Counted from the stretch's first letter, positions 46,813 through 58,891 are shown. The stretch is 64,000 bases of DNA from Lolium rigidum (GCF_022539505.1 NC_061510.1:267911687-267975686); one strand, 5' to 3'. Numbers and translations: made by a program. Notes: generated by a model not told the origin, from the sequence alone.

Positions 46813-49391
46813 CCATCACACCTTGCGATAGGCTTCACCTCAAGCCACTTAGTGAACTTATCCACCATCACTAGGATGTGAGTCATGCTGCTCCTTGCAG
46901 TTTTGAATGGGCCCACCATGTCAAGGCACCAAACAGCGAACGGCCAAGTGAGTGGTATAGTTTTTAAACCGGATGCTGGGGTATGGTTTTGCTTGGCGTA
47001 CCGCTGGCACCCATTGCATTTTCGCACCAAATCCTCAGCATTTTCCAGCGCTGTGGGCCAGTAGAACCCATGCCGAAACACTTTTGCCACCAACGCTCTT
47101 GATGAAGCATGGTGTCCACACTCTCCTTGATGAATCTCTGCCAGCATTTCTTTTCCTTCTTCCGGTTCCACACATCTTTGGAGGACACCGGTTACACTTC
47201 TCTTATACACCTCTCCATTGATGATGGTGTAAGCCTTGGATCTCCTTTGGATTCTCTTTGACTCATTTTCGTCAACCGGCAAGGTGCCGTTGATCAAGAA
47301 TTCCTTAATAGGTTTAACCCAAGCTGGTGCTTCCCGGACCAGAAATACCGGTACATCTATTTCCATGTAGTCCACCAGCATAGCCTCTTCCGGCTTAGAT
47401 CCTGTAGTCCCCGAGCTTACCAGAATAGTCCCCGGGTTACCTTCGTCAATGTCCATTGACACAACGTGTGACTCCGGTACAAAAATTGATTCCGATTCCG
47501 GACTCGGTTTGATCGATGGCATCCTTAGGTGAGCCAAAGCCACTTCGGGAGGAATTTCCTGCCGGGAGGAGCCTAACTTGGAAAGCGTATCCGCGGCTTC
47601 ATTTTCCGCCCGCGGCACAAGGTGAAACTCACATCCTTCAAACAAGTCGGCAATCTTTTGCACGTGAAACCGGTATGAAGCCATGTTGGCGTCTTTTGCG
47701 TCCCAATCTCCGGAACACTGCTGCACCACAAGATCTGAATCACCATAGCAAATGATCTGGTGCGCACCGATTTCTTTTGCGACCTTGAGCCCATGGATCA
47801 GAGCTTCGTACTCAGCGACATTGTTTGATGCCCTGAAGTGCACTTGGAGAACATACCAGAGATGATCTCCCTTAGGCGAGGTAAGAACCACACCGGCACC
47901 TAGACCCTCCTTGAGCATGGATCCGTCGAAGTGGATCTTCCAGTATTCTATTTTTTGTTCCGGCGGTTTGTATTGCATTTCCGCCCAATCAACCAAGAAA
48001 TCAGCTAAAGCTTGTGATTTGATGGCATCCCTCCTTTCGTACGCCGGAACGTATGGTGATATCTGAATTGCCCATTTGGCAATCCTGCCGCTAGCATCCT
48101 TGTTGCTCATAATATCAGAAATGGGTGCTTCACTCACCACCTTCATCGGGTGCTCTTCAAAGTAGTGCTTGAGCTTTGTGGCGGCCATGAACACGCCATA
48201 GGTAATTTTCTGGAAGTGAGGGTAGTTTTGTTTTGAGAGGGAGAGTACCTCGCTCAGGTAGTATACCGGCCTCTGCACGGTTTTTCCTTCCTCTTCTCTT
48301 CCGACCACAACTACCACACTCACAACCCGGTTCGTTGCTGCTATGTACAACATCATGCGCTCCCTTTCTAGAGGCGAAGCCAATATCGGCGCAGTGGCCA
48401 GCATCGTTTTCAGCTCTTTGAACGCTGCGTCTGCCTGAGGGGTCCAGACGAAGGTGTCGGATTTTTTCATCAAAGCATAGAGAGGCAGAGCCTTTTCTCC
48501 CAACCTGCTTATGAACCGGCTTAGCGATGCCAAGCTTCCGGTGAACTTCTGCACGTCCTTGAGATCGTGCGGTATAGTCATTCTTTCGATGGCCCGGATT
48601 TTTACCGGATTAACCTCAATTCCCCGGCTTGATACGAGAAAGCCAAGCAACTTGCCGACTGGAACACCGAAGGTGCATTTTGCCGGATTGAGTTTCATCC
48701 GGAACCTTCTTAGGTTGTCAAATGTTTGCCTCAGATCATCGATCAAGGTTTCCTTGACTTTAGTTTTTATCACGATATCGTCCACATAGACTTGCACATT
48801 ATTACCGATCTGATCAAGCAAACACTTTTGCATACAGCGCTGGTACGTTGCACCAGCGTTGCGCAAACCGAAAGGCATAGTGACATAGCAATAAGCCCCG
48901 TGCGGGGTAATGAACGCAGTTTTTATTTGATCTTCCTTTTTCAGGGGAATTTGGTGGAAACCGGAATAGGCATCCAGGAACGACAACAGTTCACATCCAG
49001 CAGTAGAATCAATCACTTGATCGATCCGGGGTAAGGGGAATGGATCTTTCGGGCAAGCCTTGTTCAGGTTGGTGTAGTCGATGCACATGCGCCACACCTT
49101 TGGAGCTTTTGCTTCAAGGTTCTCCTCTTTTTTCTTCTCGGCCAGCACCGGATTGGCTAGCCACTCAATATGCAGTACCTCCACGATGAAACCGGCAACC
49201 AACAGCTTTGTCACTTCTTCTCCAATGATTTTCCTCCTGTCTTCAGCGAACCGGCACAACGGCTGCCCTACCGGCTTTGCATCTTTCCGGACGTTTAGAG
49301 AGTGCTCAGCCAACTCCCTCGGAACACCTACCAAGTCATCAGTAGACCAGGCAAAGATATTCCGATTCTCACGGAGGACGTTGACGAGCAC
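46813..49391 (-). pseudogene. G pol: reverse transcriptase, RNase H, second (archaeal-type) RNase H, integrase N-terminus
   Basis: In order on the minus strand: reverse transcriptase with MCIDYTNLNKACPKDPFPLP, LLSFLDAYSGFHQIPL (first catalytic Asp) and VQVYVDDIVIKTK (YVDD); a first RNase H region near FVWTPQADAAFKELK; a second RNase H with IHFDGSMLKEGLGAGVVL, NNVAEYEALIHGL and CYGDSDLVVQQ; and an integrase HHCC zinc finger (HHASSRALV to CNGCQRY) and core start WCLDMVGPF (first Asp). The second RNase H is diagnostic of Tat-type gypsy elements. The frame is open for about 860 codons. Residues after KPIARCDGH come from the N2 LTR. An in-frame TAG just upstream (about 49400) separates it from protease. 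Confidence 0.93.
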
Positions 49392-49408
49392 GCTTTCCTA
49401 TGCCTCAC

Positions 49409-50440
49409 TCAGGCCGGCACCGATACGAAAGGTACGCTCAGGGTAAGCCGGGTCCAACACGATGTCTTTTGTTTCCTTGGTTGGCTTGAAAACCGGTGTG
49501 CCCAAATTGCACTCATTGCCGCTAAGCTCAACTGTGACGACTGAGCCAGCGCAACCGCAGTTTGCATCCTTCTTTTTTCCTCTGCAATTACCAGCGATTC
49601 TGCCAGATTTGATCCGGCGGAGGCAGTTTCTAGTGAGACCTTGTAGTTTCCCACCATAGTTAAGGGTCCACGAGGTGCCGACATCTTCATCTTGAGATAC
49701 GCCGTATGAGTTGAAGCCATAAATGACGCCAACGCCGGTCTCCCCAGCAGTGCATGATAAGGACTGTCCAAGTCTACTACCTCAAACAGAACATTTTCCA
49801 CCCGGCAGTTATCACGTCCTCCGAATGAGACATCCACCCGGACTTTTCCCATGGGCGAACAGGACAGCCCCGGAACAATTCCATGGAACGTTGTGTGAGT
49901 TGGTTGTAGCATGTTTTCTGTGATTCCCAGCGTATGCATGGTGTGTCGGTACATTATGTTTATGCTGCTTCCATTGTCTATCAGCACCTTGCTGAATTTG
50001 ACTCGAGTCGTTGGCCCATGCATGATTGGGTCTACAACAAGAGCGTAGCCACCCGGATTTGGCATTATCTTGGGGTGATCCTTGAACGACCAAGATATTT
50101 CCTGATCTGACCACAACATGTATTTTGGTACCGTCGGCATCACAGCGTTCACTTCCATGGAACGGCGATGTAGGCTTTGCCTGTCTGTTGGCTCAGTGAC
50201 GAACACAACACAGCATACGTCTGGATCCTGGTAAACGTTCCGGCCCAGAGGTGCCGGTGGAGGTGGTTGGCCATTGCCTTCTCCCACCTGATGGACTTGC
50301 TGGTACTGCTGCCGGTTTGGCTGAGGCTGTACCGGTAGAGCGTTTGCTCCGGTAAGCGGTGGTGGTGGTGGTAGTGGGTGTTGGTGCAACATATCTTGCG
50401 ATGGTGGTAGTATTTGTGGTACAGCCTTGTGCTTGCGCAT
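49409..50440 (-). pseudogene. G protease region
   Basis: The retropepsin active site reads VLIDNGSSINIMY near residue 150 (D-N-G, with Asn at the middle position), and the later conserved YHALLGRPAL block follows. The N-terminal part is a Pro/Gln-rich linker. A shift near 49545-49560 moves the last 45 codons out of frame: the neighbouring frame reads VVTVELSGNECNLG and PERTFRIGAGLSEA before a TAG. The protease would cut the gag-pol polyprotein. Confidence 0.85.
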
Positions 50441-52577
50441 CTTTTACCGCACCCTTCAACATCAGGTACTTAGTCCAAGAACAGTCCTTCGTCAGATGAT
50501 TTGACGGATTAGCCGGATTCGGAGTGTGCCACCGGCAAGGTTGGTCCATAGCTACTTCCATGGTGTATTTCGCATGTTCTTGCCAATTCTTTTTCTGGCC
50601 CCACGGCTTCTTCACAACCAATTGTTTTTTAGGACCCGCCCACGGCTGCGATCCGGTTTTTTGCCTCTGGCTTCCGCTGGCGCCGGAATTATCATGCACC
50701 GTGGCTACTTGTTGCCCATACCTTCTATCCGGAAAATCTTCCCTTCTTTTGTTGTGCCGGTTATCCCGGTATTGCTCTTGGCACTGCTGAGGCTGGTTTG
50801 TTTGTTCTGGCTCAGCTTGTACCGCCGGTTGCATTGGATCTCCCAACGCATAGTTATCCGCCACTCGTATCATTTCTGCCAAAGTAGTTGGCATGTTTCT
50901 CTGTAGCTTTTGCCACAGTGGTGAACCTCTTCTGCACCCATTGCAAAACCAAGCAATGGCTTGTGCCTCGATTACTCCTTCACAAGAGTTCCTTATGGAG
51001 TTCCACCGGGTCAGATAATCCCGGTCTGTTTCATGCTGACGCTGCACGCACAAGGCGAGCTGCTGAGGTCGGTTTGGCCTCCGGTAAGTACTGCTGAAGT
51101 TGTTCACAAAAGCTTCTTCAAAGTCCAACCAGCCATTTATGCTTCCTGCCGGCAAGTTGTTTAGCCAGATACGTGCCGGCCCTACCAAGAAAGATGGTAC
51201 AATTCTCACGGCCCATCGCCGGTTTCCTCCTCCGGTAACGGTTCCTCCGCCACCAGCAACATACACTGCGGTCACGTAATCCGCAAGCCAATCTTCCGGC
51301 TTAGTTGTGCCATCATATGTTTTTGTGTCACAGGGCAACGTGAAGTTGCGAACCGGTGGTTCCTCTTTCATGATGTGTGGGCCAAAAAACTTGGGACCCG
51401 GAGGACCTTCTGCCTCGACCATTTCAGATAAGTACATCCTATCCAGCCTATGCCTCGCATCCTGGTCTGGTAGGCATCTTTCTCCTAACCGTGTCCCTAA
51501 AGGGTTCCGGTAGGCTGCACCTCTTTCAACTCCTGAATCAGCTTCATCGTAACGTTCCGGTACCGCGGCCCTTGCCTGCCGGTACCTTGGTGGGGGCATT
51601 TCCTCCTCCACATACGCTCCTCTTGGCGCACGATAATTTTGCCCGCTTTCTTCTCTAGCGGCATATTCATTTCCGGCATAGCCCTTTCCGGCATAGCCGC
51701 GAGCTGCCCCTTGGCTTTTCCTACCGGCCTCGTGTCGCCCGGCTTGTTGTTTTCCGGCAAGAACCGGATCATACACAGTCATTTGCTGCGCATTCACTTC
51801 TTTTTCTCTCCTTTTGTCCGGATGGGGGGACGATGCCTGCCCATGGGACTTGCTTCCGGCATTCTTTGTTGAACGCACGGATTTTGAAGCCGTAGCCTTG
51901 TTCAACTTAGCAAGCTGCTCGGCATTTTGCTGCTCGATGGTTTCAAGCAACTCTCTAACACGCTCTTGCTGTTTTGCCAAAGCCTCTCCGGAAAGCGATT
52001 CACACAGCTCTACTGCAGCCTTAGCAGCTTTGATGGTTTTATCCGGACTGCTATAATTAGGTTTCTCTACCATGCTCAACGATGCAGAAGTACTTTTTCC
52101 GGCAAGAATCTCTTTACGCAGATCCTGATCTAAGTTGCGAGTTCTAAGCCGGTTTTCCGGTATCCTCGCAGCCTGAGTGCTAACAGAAGCAAAGCCACGG
52201 GCAGCGTTATACTCACGTAGGGTTAGGTTCAGCTCGCGCTGCGCCCGGACGATGTCGGCACCGTTCGCGAGCAGCTTCTGGCGTTGCGCCTCCAGCTCCG
52301 CCTGAGCCGCTGTCGGGTCGATGTTCTGCACGATGGGCGTAGCCAGCACGCTCATGGCCGCTTGGAGAGGAGTTTCCGGTGGTGCTGCAGATGCACCTAC
52401 AGCTTCCTGGTTGCTCTCGGTTGGCGGCTTGGCCGTGCGCGCGGGTCTCGTTTCCCCAGCGCCTTCCGCCGCAGCTCCCTTGCCGGTGTCGCCCGCGCCA
52501 ATGACCAGCACCTCGACGCTGCCGGCGGCGCGGTCGCATCGAAGCGCAGACCTTGGTGGATCCGGAGCCACCAGCAC
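50193..52577 (-). CDS. G gag protein
   Basis: A frame of 794 codons. The N-terminal third is Ala/Glu-rich with likely coiled coil (LEAQRQKLLANGADIVRAQR and RELLETIEQQNAEQLAKLNK). The middle is basic and Gly/Tyr-rich. The retrotransposon gag domain is at about residues 390-560 (YDGTTKPEDWLADY, RIWLNNLPAGSI, FVNNFSSTY, YLTRWNSIRNS). A basic region then carries a short CRWH-type motif but no clear CCHC knuckle. The last ~80 residues overlap the protease frame and are probably out of frame after a shift near 50440. The exact start is uncertain. Gag forms the particle that packages the element RNA. Confidence 0.82.
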   Translation of the reverse strand: MLVAPDPPRSALRCDRAAGSVEVLVIGAGDTGKGAAAEGAGETRPARTAKPPTESNQEAVGASAAPPETPLQAAMSVLATPIVQNIDPTAAQAELEAQRQKLLANGADIVRAQRELNLTLREYNAARGFASVSTQAARIPENRLRTRNLDQDLRKEILAGKSTSASLSMVEKPNYSSPDKTIKAAKAAVELCESLSGEALAKQQERVRELLETIEQQNAEQLAKLNKATASKSVRSTKNAGSKSHGQASSPHPDKRREKEVNAQQMTVYDPVLAGKQQAGRHEAGRKSQGAARGYAGKGYAGNEYAAREESGQNYRAPRGAYVEEEMPPPRYRQARAAVPERYDEADSGVERGAAYRNPLGTRLGERCLPDQDARHRLDRMYLSEMVEAEGPPGPKFFGPHIMKEEPPVRNFTLPCDTKTYDGTTKPEDWLADYVTAVYVAGGGGTVTGGGNRRWAVRIVPSFLVGPARIWLNNLPAGSINGWLDFEEAFVNNFSSTYRRPNRPQQLALCVQRQHETDRDYLTRWNSIRNSCEGVIEAQAIAWFCNGCRRGSPLWQKLQRNMPTTLAEMIRVADNYALGDPMQPAVQAEPEQTNQPQQCQEQYRDNRHNKRREDFPDRRYGQQVATVHDNSGASGSQRQKTGSQPWAGPKKQLVVKKPWGQKKNWQEHAKYTMEVAMDQPCRWHTPNPANPSNHLTKDCSWTKYLMLKGAVKDAQAQGCTTNTTTIARYVAPTPTTTTTTAYRSKRSTGTASAKPAAVPASPSGGRRQWPTTSTGTSGPERLPGSRRMLCCVRH

Positions 52578-52589
52578 CGGCGAGGGGCA

Positions 52590-52800
52590 CTAGCGCTCAG
52601 GGACGGTGCCGTAGTAGACGAGGATGCTCCCGAACTCGATGACGCGGCCGTTCTTGGGGGACTTACCTCCGTTGGAGAAACAGCCCGTGTTGTCGTTGAT
52701 AAAGCGCATGTCGCGGATTAGGTTGACGAGCGCGGTGACGACACGCTCGCCGCCGACGGTGAGGAGGCCCGCCCGAATATGAACTCCAGCAAGCTCCGCT
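52590..52800 (-). other. Short leader ORF between primer site and gag of G
   Basis: The minus frame ending at 52590 contains LLTVGGERVVTALVNLIRDM and NGRVIEFGSILVYYGTVPER, which reads more like protein than like leader RNA. The segment NGG-KSPKNG spans a GTAAGTCC donor-like site, and TAG precedes gag. Origin and function are unknown; it could be a captured fragment or a real N-terminal extension of gag joined by splicing. Confidence 0.35.
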
Positions 52801-52805
52801 GCTGG

Positions 52806-52824
52806 CCCCACGGTGGGCGCCAAC
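52806..52824 (-). promoter_or_regulatory. Primer-binding site of G
   Basis: The complement of CCCCACGGTGGGCGCCA lies two bases inside the 5' LTR (GT spacer). It defines the right LTR as the 5' LTR and G as minus strand. Confidence 0.82.
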
Positions 52825-53540
52825 TGTCGTCGTGGTGAACAGACAGAGCCATGGGATGGCTTATCTTGGGGCCGAATGGACGCTAGAGGATTCAGGGGAG
52901 GGTTTTTGGTATGGATGGAGAGGTTTCCGGATGGATTCCTCAAGAACTAGGCCTTGGCCGAAGGTAGAAGATGATGAACTCAAGAACAAAGACATCACTA
53001 GATCTCTCTATTTCTTGGTCATAAGAGCTTACAGGTTTCTGTGTACAAGATCGCTATTAGGTCGTTCCCGCGATGGGGTGTGCCCCCTATCCTTATATAG
53101 GGGAGAGGGTGGCTTACAGGGGAAGAAACCCTAAGAAACCCTAATGGGATCTTTGACTAGACAAACTACTTTACAAAGCTACTTTAGCTACCGGTGATGC
53201 CGGTACGCCTTTAATCAGAAGCTGTGACATCCTCCGGCACCTTTTACGTCATCCTTTGCCTTTGGCGTCATGGCTTCGATTAAAGCTGAAGTGCTTCGCT
53301 CATCTTTGTCTTCTAGCTCTGGAGAGCATCTTTGACTAGTCTTGCCGACGTGCTACAGTGTAGCCTGTTCCGGTAGTCCGGTATGTTCTTAGCTAGTTCT
53401 GGTATCCCCCTCCTGGGATACCGGTATGATTCTCTGAATCAACCTTCATTATCCGGAACAACATTTAAACCGGTACTTTGATGGGTAAAACCATCCGGTT
53501 TTGGCATGCCTTTGGCATACCGGGGGTCATCCCCCCGACA
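52825..53540 (-). repeat. 5' LTR of element G
   Basis: 716 bp, bounded by TGTCG and CGACA, with ATGTA at 53541-53545. The minus-strand TATA box is at about 53092-53101. Confidence 0.92.
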
Positions 53541-53746
53541 ATGTAAGAAACTAATTTTTTGTGTGTTTTAGTTATAAAGACAACTATAAAAGCAAACTAT
53601 TTTTTGTGTGTTTTTGATATAATAAAAGCAAACAAAACAAAATAAATTAAACTAAGAAAACTATAACAAAGTAAAGAGATTGGAGATAAGAGACTCCCCT
53701 TGCAGAAATCCTCTTTCTCCCCGGCAACGGCGCCAGAAAACAAGCT
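53541..53746 (-). other. Remainder of internal region I1 with its primer-binding site
   Basis: AT-rich leader homologous to the leader at 58892-59133. It includes the complement of CCCCGGCAACGGCGCCA (53719-53735), the Athila-type primer site. It continues 21101-24596 once element G is removed. Confidence 0.82.
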
Positions 53747-55318
53747 TGATGGTGTGTACTCGACGTATGCGAACACGTTGTTGGGGAACCCCAAAAGGAA
53801 GGTCTGATGAGCACAGCAGCAAGTTTTCCCTCAATAAGAAACCAAGGTTTAATCGACCAGTAGGACAAAGGCGTGACTTCTGAAGGTGTTGCTAGCTGAC
53901 TAGTGGCAGGGCGCACTACCGGCGTCAGCAACAACGTGGAACCTGCACACAACACAACCAAAGTACTTTGCCCCAACTTACAATAAGGTTGTTAATCTCA
54001 CCGGTTTGCTGAACACAAAGGATTAAACGTATCGAATGGAAGGAGATATTTGTAGAAATAAAACAGAACATGATTGCAGTTGAATTTATCAGTAAAGGAA
54101 ATAGGACCGGGGTCCACAGTTCAGCAGAGGTGTCTCTCCATAAAGAAATAGCAGTTGGGTGAACAAATTACAGCTGGGCAATTGACAAAATATCGACCAT
54201 ACATGACAAGATGATTACTATGATAATTTGGTATTGTACATTATAACATAATACATTGATCGTAATCCAACTGCGTCTATGACTAATAATCCACCTTCAG
54301 GTTATCGTCCGAACCCCTTCCAGTATAAAGTTGCAAGCAATAGACTATCGCATTCAGCAATGTGTGTAAAGTAAACAATAGAGTTACCCTTGGAAAAAAC
54401 ATTGTTGGGTTATCCCTAGTAGCAACAACACATCTACAACCTTAGAAGTTATAAAGTCACTCTCCTAGGAAACAAGAGGCATGAGCCTACTATCGAGCAT
54501 AAATACCCCCTCTTGGAGTCACAAGTATCCACTTGGCCAGAGTTTCTACTAGCAACGGAGAGCATGCAAGATCACACATATGACATGAATATATAATGAA
54601 TCTCAACATAGTATTCAATATTCATCGGATCCCAGCAAACCAAACACAGAGGATTACATAAAGATGATCTTGATCATGTAGAGCAGCTCACAAGATCGAT
54701 ACATGAAGCACAAAGTGGAGACGACAACCATCTAGGTACTGCTATGGACCCATAGTCCAGGGAAGAACAACTCACGCATCACTTCGGAGGCGGGCATGGC
54801 GATGTAGATGCCTCCGGCGATAATTTCCTCCTCCGGCAGGGTGCCGGGAAGAGCTTCATAACCTCCGAGATGGGTTGCGGCCACGATGGAACTTTTCGTG
54901 GATTTTGGCTCGGATATTTAGGGTTTTCTCGAGAAGATGTATAAATAGGCGGAAGATTCACGTCGGTGGGGCGCCTATTGGCCCCGCACCAGCTCTAGGC
55001 GCGGGCCAGCCCTAGGCCGCGCCTAGGGGTGGTGTGGGCGCCCTGGTGCGCCTCTTCATCCCTCCTCCGGACTTCGTCTTCATTTCGGTAAAATACTGAC
55101 TTCGGCTTTTGTTTCGTCCAATTCCGATAATATTTCCTGTACAACTTTTCTGAAATACAAAAACAGCAGAAAACAGGGAACTAGCATTGTGGCATCTAGT
55201 TAATAGGTTAGTGCCGAAAATCATGTAAAAGTGCAACAAAGTGTAAACATAACACATATGAATTGGTGTAAAACAAGCATGGAGCATGAAAAATTATAGA
55301 TACGTTTGAGACGTATCA
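53747..55318 (-). repeat. LTR L2 of the S gypsy family, shared between two internal regions
   Basis: 1.57 kb, starting (minus) TGATACGTCTCAAACGTATC. To its left is a primer site, so it acts as 5' LTR of I1. To its right is a polypurine-type end (GCATCCCTAAGCTT), so it also acts as 3' LTR of I2. No target duplication is seen on either side. Confidence 0.88.
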
Positions 55319-58221
55319 GCATCCCTAAGCTTAACTCCTGATCGTCCTCGAGTAGCTAAGTGATAACAAAATAATTTTTGAGGTGACAATGAAGCCAACA
55401 CAATCTTGATCAAGCATGTAAAGCGTTGTGAGCTGGGATCTAAGTACTCTAACATAGGCATGATAGATATAATTCAATTGAACTTAGCAACTTTGTTATA
55501 ACATGAAGAGTAACCCAAACAAAGGATCATGAATAATAGTGCATTGAAAGCAACTGCGTGTTTATATGCATAGAGTAAACATAACAAAGTGGTACTCAAC
55601 ATGTCCTTATGGAATTGCAAAACATAAATGCAAGGATACCATCAAAGTTGAGAGGGTGACTAGATACAAATAATTTGAGAGCAAGCAATAGCACAATCAT
55701 GAATCAATCAATAATAATTTTGGGACTATTCACATTGCTCTAAGAATGACAACTATGCTATCTTAATCGGTGCATAAGGTTGAAGGTGAAGACTCAACAT
55801 GAAAGTAAAAGAAATGCCCTTCGCGGAGAGATGCAGAGATTACCCATGTGCTAGAGCTTTTTTATTTTAAAAGCAATAGGAGTGTTGAAAATATTTATTT
55901 TGAGAGGTGCTACTTATGTTAATGGTAGTGATAAATAGTATGCCTTATGCATAATTACTTCCTATAATTTTGCTTGCCTCATGCATAATATTCCAATAGT
56001 GCTCACACCTTGTTCTAAGGAGCTCGGACTTCCATGGATTTTCATCACATACATATGTTTTAACCAAGTGTCACAAAGGGGTACCTCCTTGCCTCCTGTA
56101 CAAAGGTCATAGTAGATGAATCTCATTTGATTTTGTAATTTTGATGAATCTCAACTTTTTAGACATCCATACCGGGAAACCAAGGACAACAGATATTTGG
56201 ATTTATGTCTAGCTAAAACATCCAGCATGTGAACATGGCTTTAGTTGGTGGCCCAATGTTCCTCTCTAACAAATATGCATACTCGAATCTTTGCAACTCA
56301 TGGTAAATTTCCCTTACTTCAAACAAGATGAGCATGCATAGTAATTCACATGATATTCCACAAAGGCATATTGATGGTGTTCCCCATGACAGCATGGTTA
56401 TCACACAACAAGCAACTTATAAGAACTAAAAATGTATAGGATATAATACTTACTACAATAGTTTTTAGACTACTTCCCATGAGCTATAATTTACACAAAA
56501 CAGGTGATAATTTTTGAAGGTTTAAAGGTAGCACACAAGAAATTTACTTTGGAGTGGCGCTGAAATACCACATATAGGTAGATATGGTGAACACAATTGG
56601 CAACTTTGGTTTTTGGTGGTTGGATGCACGAGTAGAGCTCATACTCAGTACATGTGAAGGCTAGCAAAAAGACTGGAAGCGGCCAACTAAGAGAGAAATA
56701 ATGGTCATAATCATGCATAGCGACAAAACATTATAAATCAAACCATAAAGTGATATTACAAATAAACACTAAATGATCATAGAGGCTTTAGTTGACTGGT
56801 TATAGTCATAACATGTTATAAGCATGCGTCAAGTCAGCCCAATAAAGCATCAAAGGAGAATACCACAATACTATGCTTTTATGATAGAAACAACACATGA
56901 TTCTTTTAATGACACATTATGCACTCTCAGCTATTTGAAACAAGTCATGCTAAAACAATACATACTAAGCATATGACAAGAATAAAATCCAACTTAACAT
57001 GCCAAAGTCTATGCCACAGTCTAAACAAGCTTCCTTTTGCATCACTATAGTCATGAAATATTTTACTCGTATCCAACACCAATCAACTTATTTGAAATAA
57101 CTCTTAGAGATGAAATTCATTATGAACCAGAGATCTAATCATACACAAATAAAGAATACTAACGTGCTCTTAAATTCAAGTGAAAGAACAAGAGTAAACG
57201 CAGTACTAGAAAACTAGAACACTCGTAGAACAATAACAACGAAAACTAGAGCGTTCCATGCAATTAAAAAGGAGCGGGTCTTTATCCAAAACAAATGTGC
57301 CGGGATCCAACATATGCTACAACAAACAAAACTAAACTAAACAACAAACAATAATAAAGACGCTCTAAGAACAACACATAGCGTATGAAGCAATAAAAAT
57401 ATAGCGCACAGAGGGGATGCCCGGCATCCCCAAGCTTTGCCGCTTGTACCTCTTGAATATGTATTGGGGTGCAGGGGCATCCCCAATCTTGAGCTTTTGT
57501 TCATTCTTCATCTCATAACATCATTCTTCTTTCCCTACACTTGAACACTTCCTTCATACAAAAACTTCGCACAATTCTTCATTAGCAGCATTAGTACAAT
57601 CAAAATAAACAAACCCACTTGGGTTCAGTACTAACATATGTCAAACATCTATTAGCATAAGCTACTGTAGTAACCTTCCAAAAAGCTCTTTGATCAAAAG
57701 AACTAAAAAAGAAAGACATTTAAGAGGCAAATGCAAATAGTGCAGAAATCTGTCAAAACAGAATAGCAGGTAAATATCGAAATGTTTGAAAATCATCTGT
57801 TTCTTATCTCGATAGGTGGTCAACTAATGAAAGTTATATAATAACCTGGGGCATGTTCCAAAAAATGATAGCTCCAAATTCCGCTCTGGATATTTTTAGG
57901 AATTTTTATGGTAACAGCACAGAATCTGTTTCCAGGACAACAACTTCGCCAATCATTACTTTCTTCCTATTAGTGGCTATTCTTGGCGCAAAAACAAAAT
58001 AAAAAGGATAAGGAGCGGTCATTATAGTAGTAATAACTTCCAAGAGTCAACAAAAAAATTTACTGTAAATAAAATATGGGCTGTCTCCCGTAAGCGCTTT
58101 TCTTTAATGCCTTTCAGCTAGGCACAACAGTTTGAGAAGATGCTCACATAAGAAATATGAATTGAAGCAGAAGAGAGCATCAAGGAGCAAATATGAAACA
58201 CATTTAAGTCTAACCCACTTC
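55319..58221 (-). other. Internal region I2 of the S array: non-coding 3' part
   Basis: Colinear with 21101-23953 at high similarity. A hairpin-forming inverted repeat lies at 57413-57431, followed by AAGCTT, and a second polypurine-like motif lies about 50 bp on. No coding frames. Confidence 0.78.
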
Positions 58222-58891
58222 CTATGAATAGGAATCTTGTACAGAAATAAATCCACAAAGAACAAAGTGACAAGCATAGGAAGAAAAAATAAGATTAATT
58301 AACTGCAAAACTTTCAGCATATAGAGAGGTGTTTTAGTACCATAAAAACTTCTACAGCCATATTTTCCTCTCTCATAATAACTTTCAGTACCATCATGAA
58401 TAAACTCAGCAATATAACTATCACATAAAACATTCTTATCATGAGCCATATGAACAAAATAATTATTACTCTCCACATAAGCATAGTCATTATTATTAAT
58501 TGTAGTGTGAGCAAATTAAACAAAATAGATATCATTATTATTCTCATCACCATAAATCATCAGATATAGGAGAAATATTGTAATCATAATTAATTTTATC
58601 CTCAATAGTAGGTGGACTGAAAATATCATATTCATCATTGTAATCATCATAGCAAATTTTCTCCTCTAAAGCGGGGGAACTAAAAATATTATTTTCATGA
58701 AAACTAGCTTCCCCAAGCTTAGACTTTTCCATAGCATTAGCAATAATAGTGTTCAAAGAATTTGTACTAATAACAATGCCATTAGCATGCAAATAAAGTT
58801 TCATAGGTTTTTTAATATTCTCTTCGAACATTTCATGTCCTAACTCAAGATAAATACTATATAGTTCTTTAATTTTTTTGTTGTTTTCCAT
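58222..58891 (-). pseudogene. Broken copy of the MENNK-type ORF in I2
   Basis: It starts MENNKKIKELYSIYLELGHE at 58891 and parallels the N2 ORF: IKKPMKLYLHANG, NAMEKSKLGEA, then after a frameshift near 58550 HDKNVLCDSYIAEF and YYERGKYGCRSF. An in-frame stop also lies near 58530. The S-family LTRs around it differ from the N-family LTRs around the N2 copy, so the ORF is shared across two LTR families. Its function is unknown. Confidence 0.7.

Larger units (their letters stand above)
24597..53540 (-). mobile_element. Element G: Tat-lineage Ty3/gypsy retrotransposon with an antisense gene
   Basis: Terminal LTRs 24597-25311 and 52825-53540 are flanked by the target duplication ATGTA (24592-24596 and 53541-53545). 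The primer site follows the right LTR on the minus strand (TGGCGCCCACCGTGGGG), so transcription runs right to left. It encodes gag, protease, reverse transcriptase, RNase H, a second RNase H and integrase. The two RNase H domains and the extra gene on the opposite strand between integrase and 3' LTR are marks of the Tat lineage. Two gypsy elements (N1, N2) are nested inside; without them G is about 14 kb. The LTRs differ by a few percent by eye, so it is not recent. Confidence 0.93.

Noticed and set aside
46280..46874. Frames of 145 and 152 codons, also at 41078-41987 and 34491-35027
   Set aside because: They lie in the U5 part of the N-family LTRs and repeat with each LTR. There is no start context or domain.
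19501..55318. Reading L1-I1-L2 as one ordinary complete element
   Set aside because: The pentamers outside L1 (CCCGC) and L2 (GCATC) do not match, and polypurine-type internal sequence follows L2 directly, so it is part of a tandem array.
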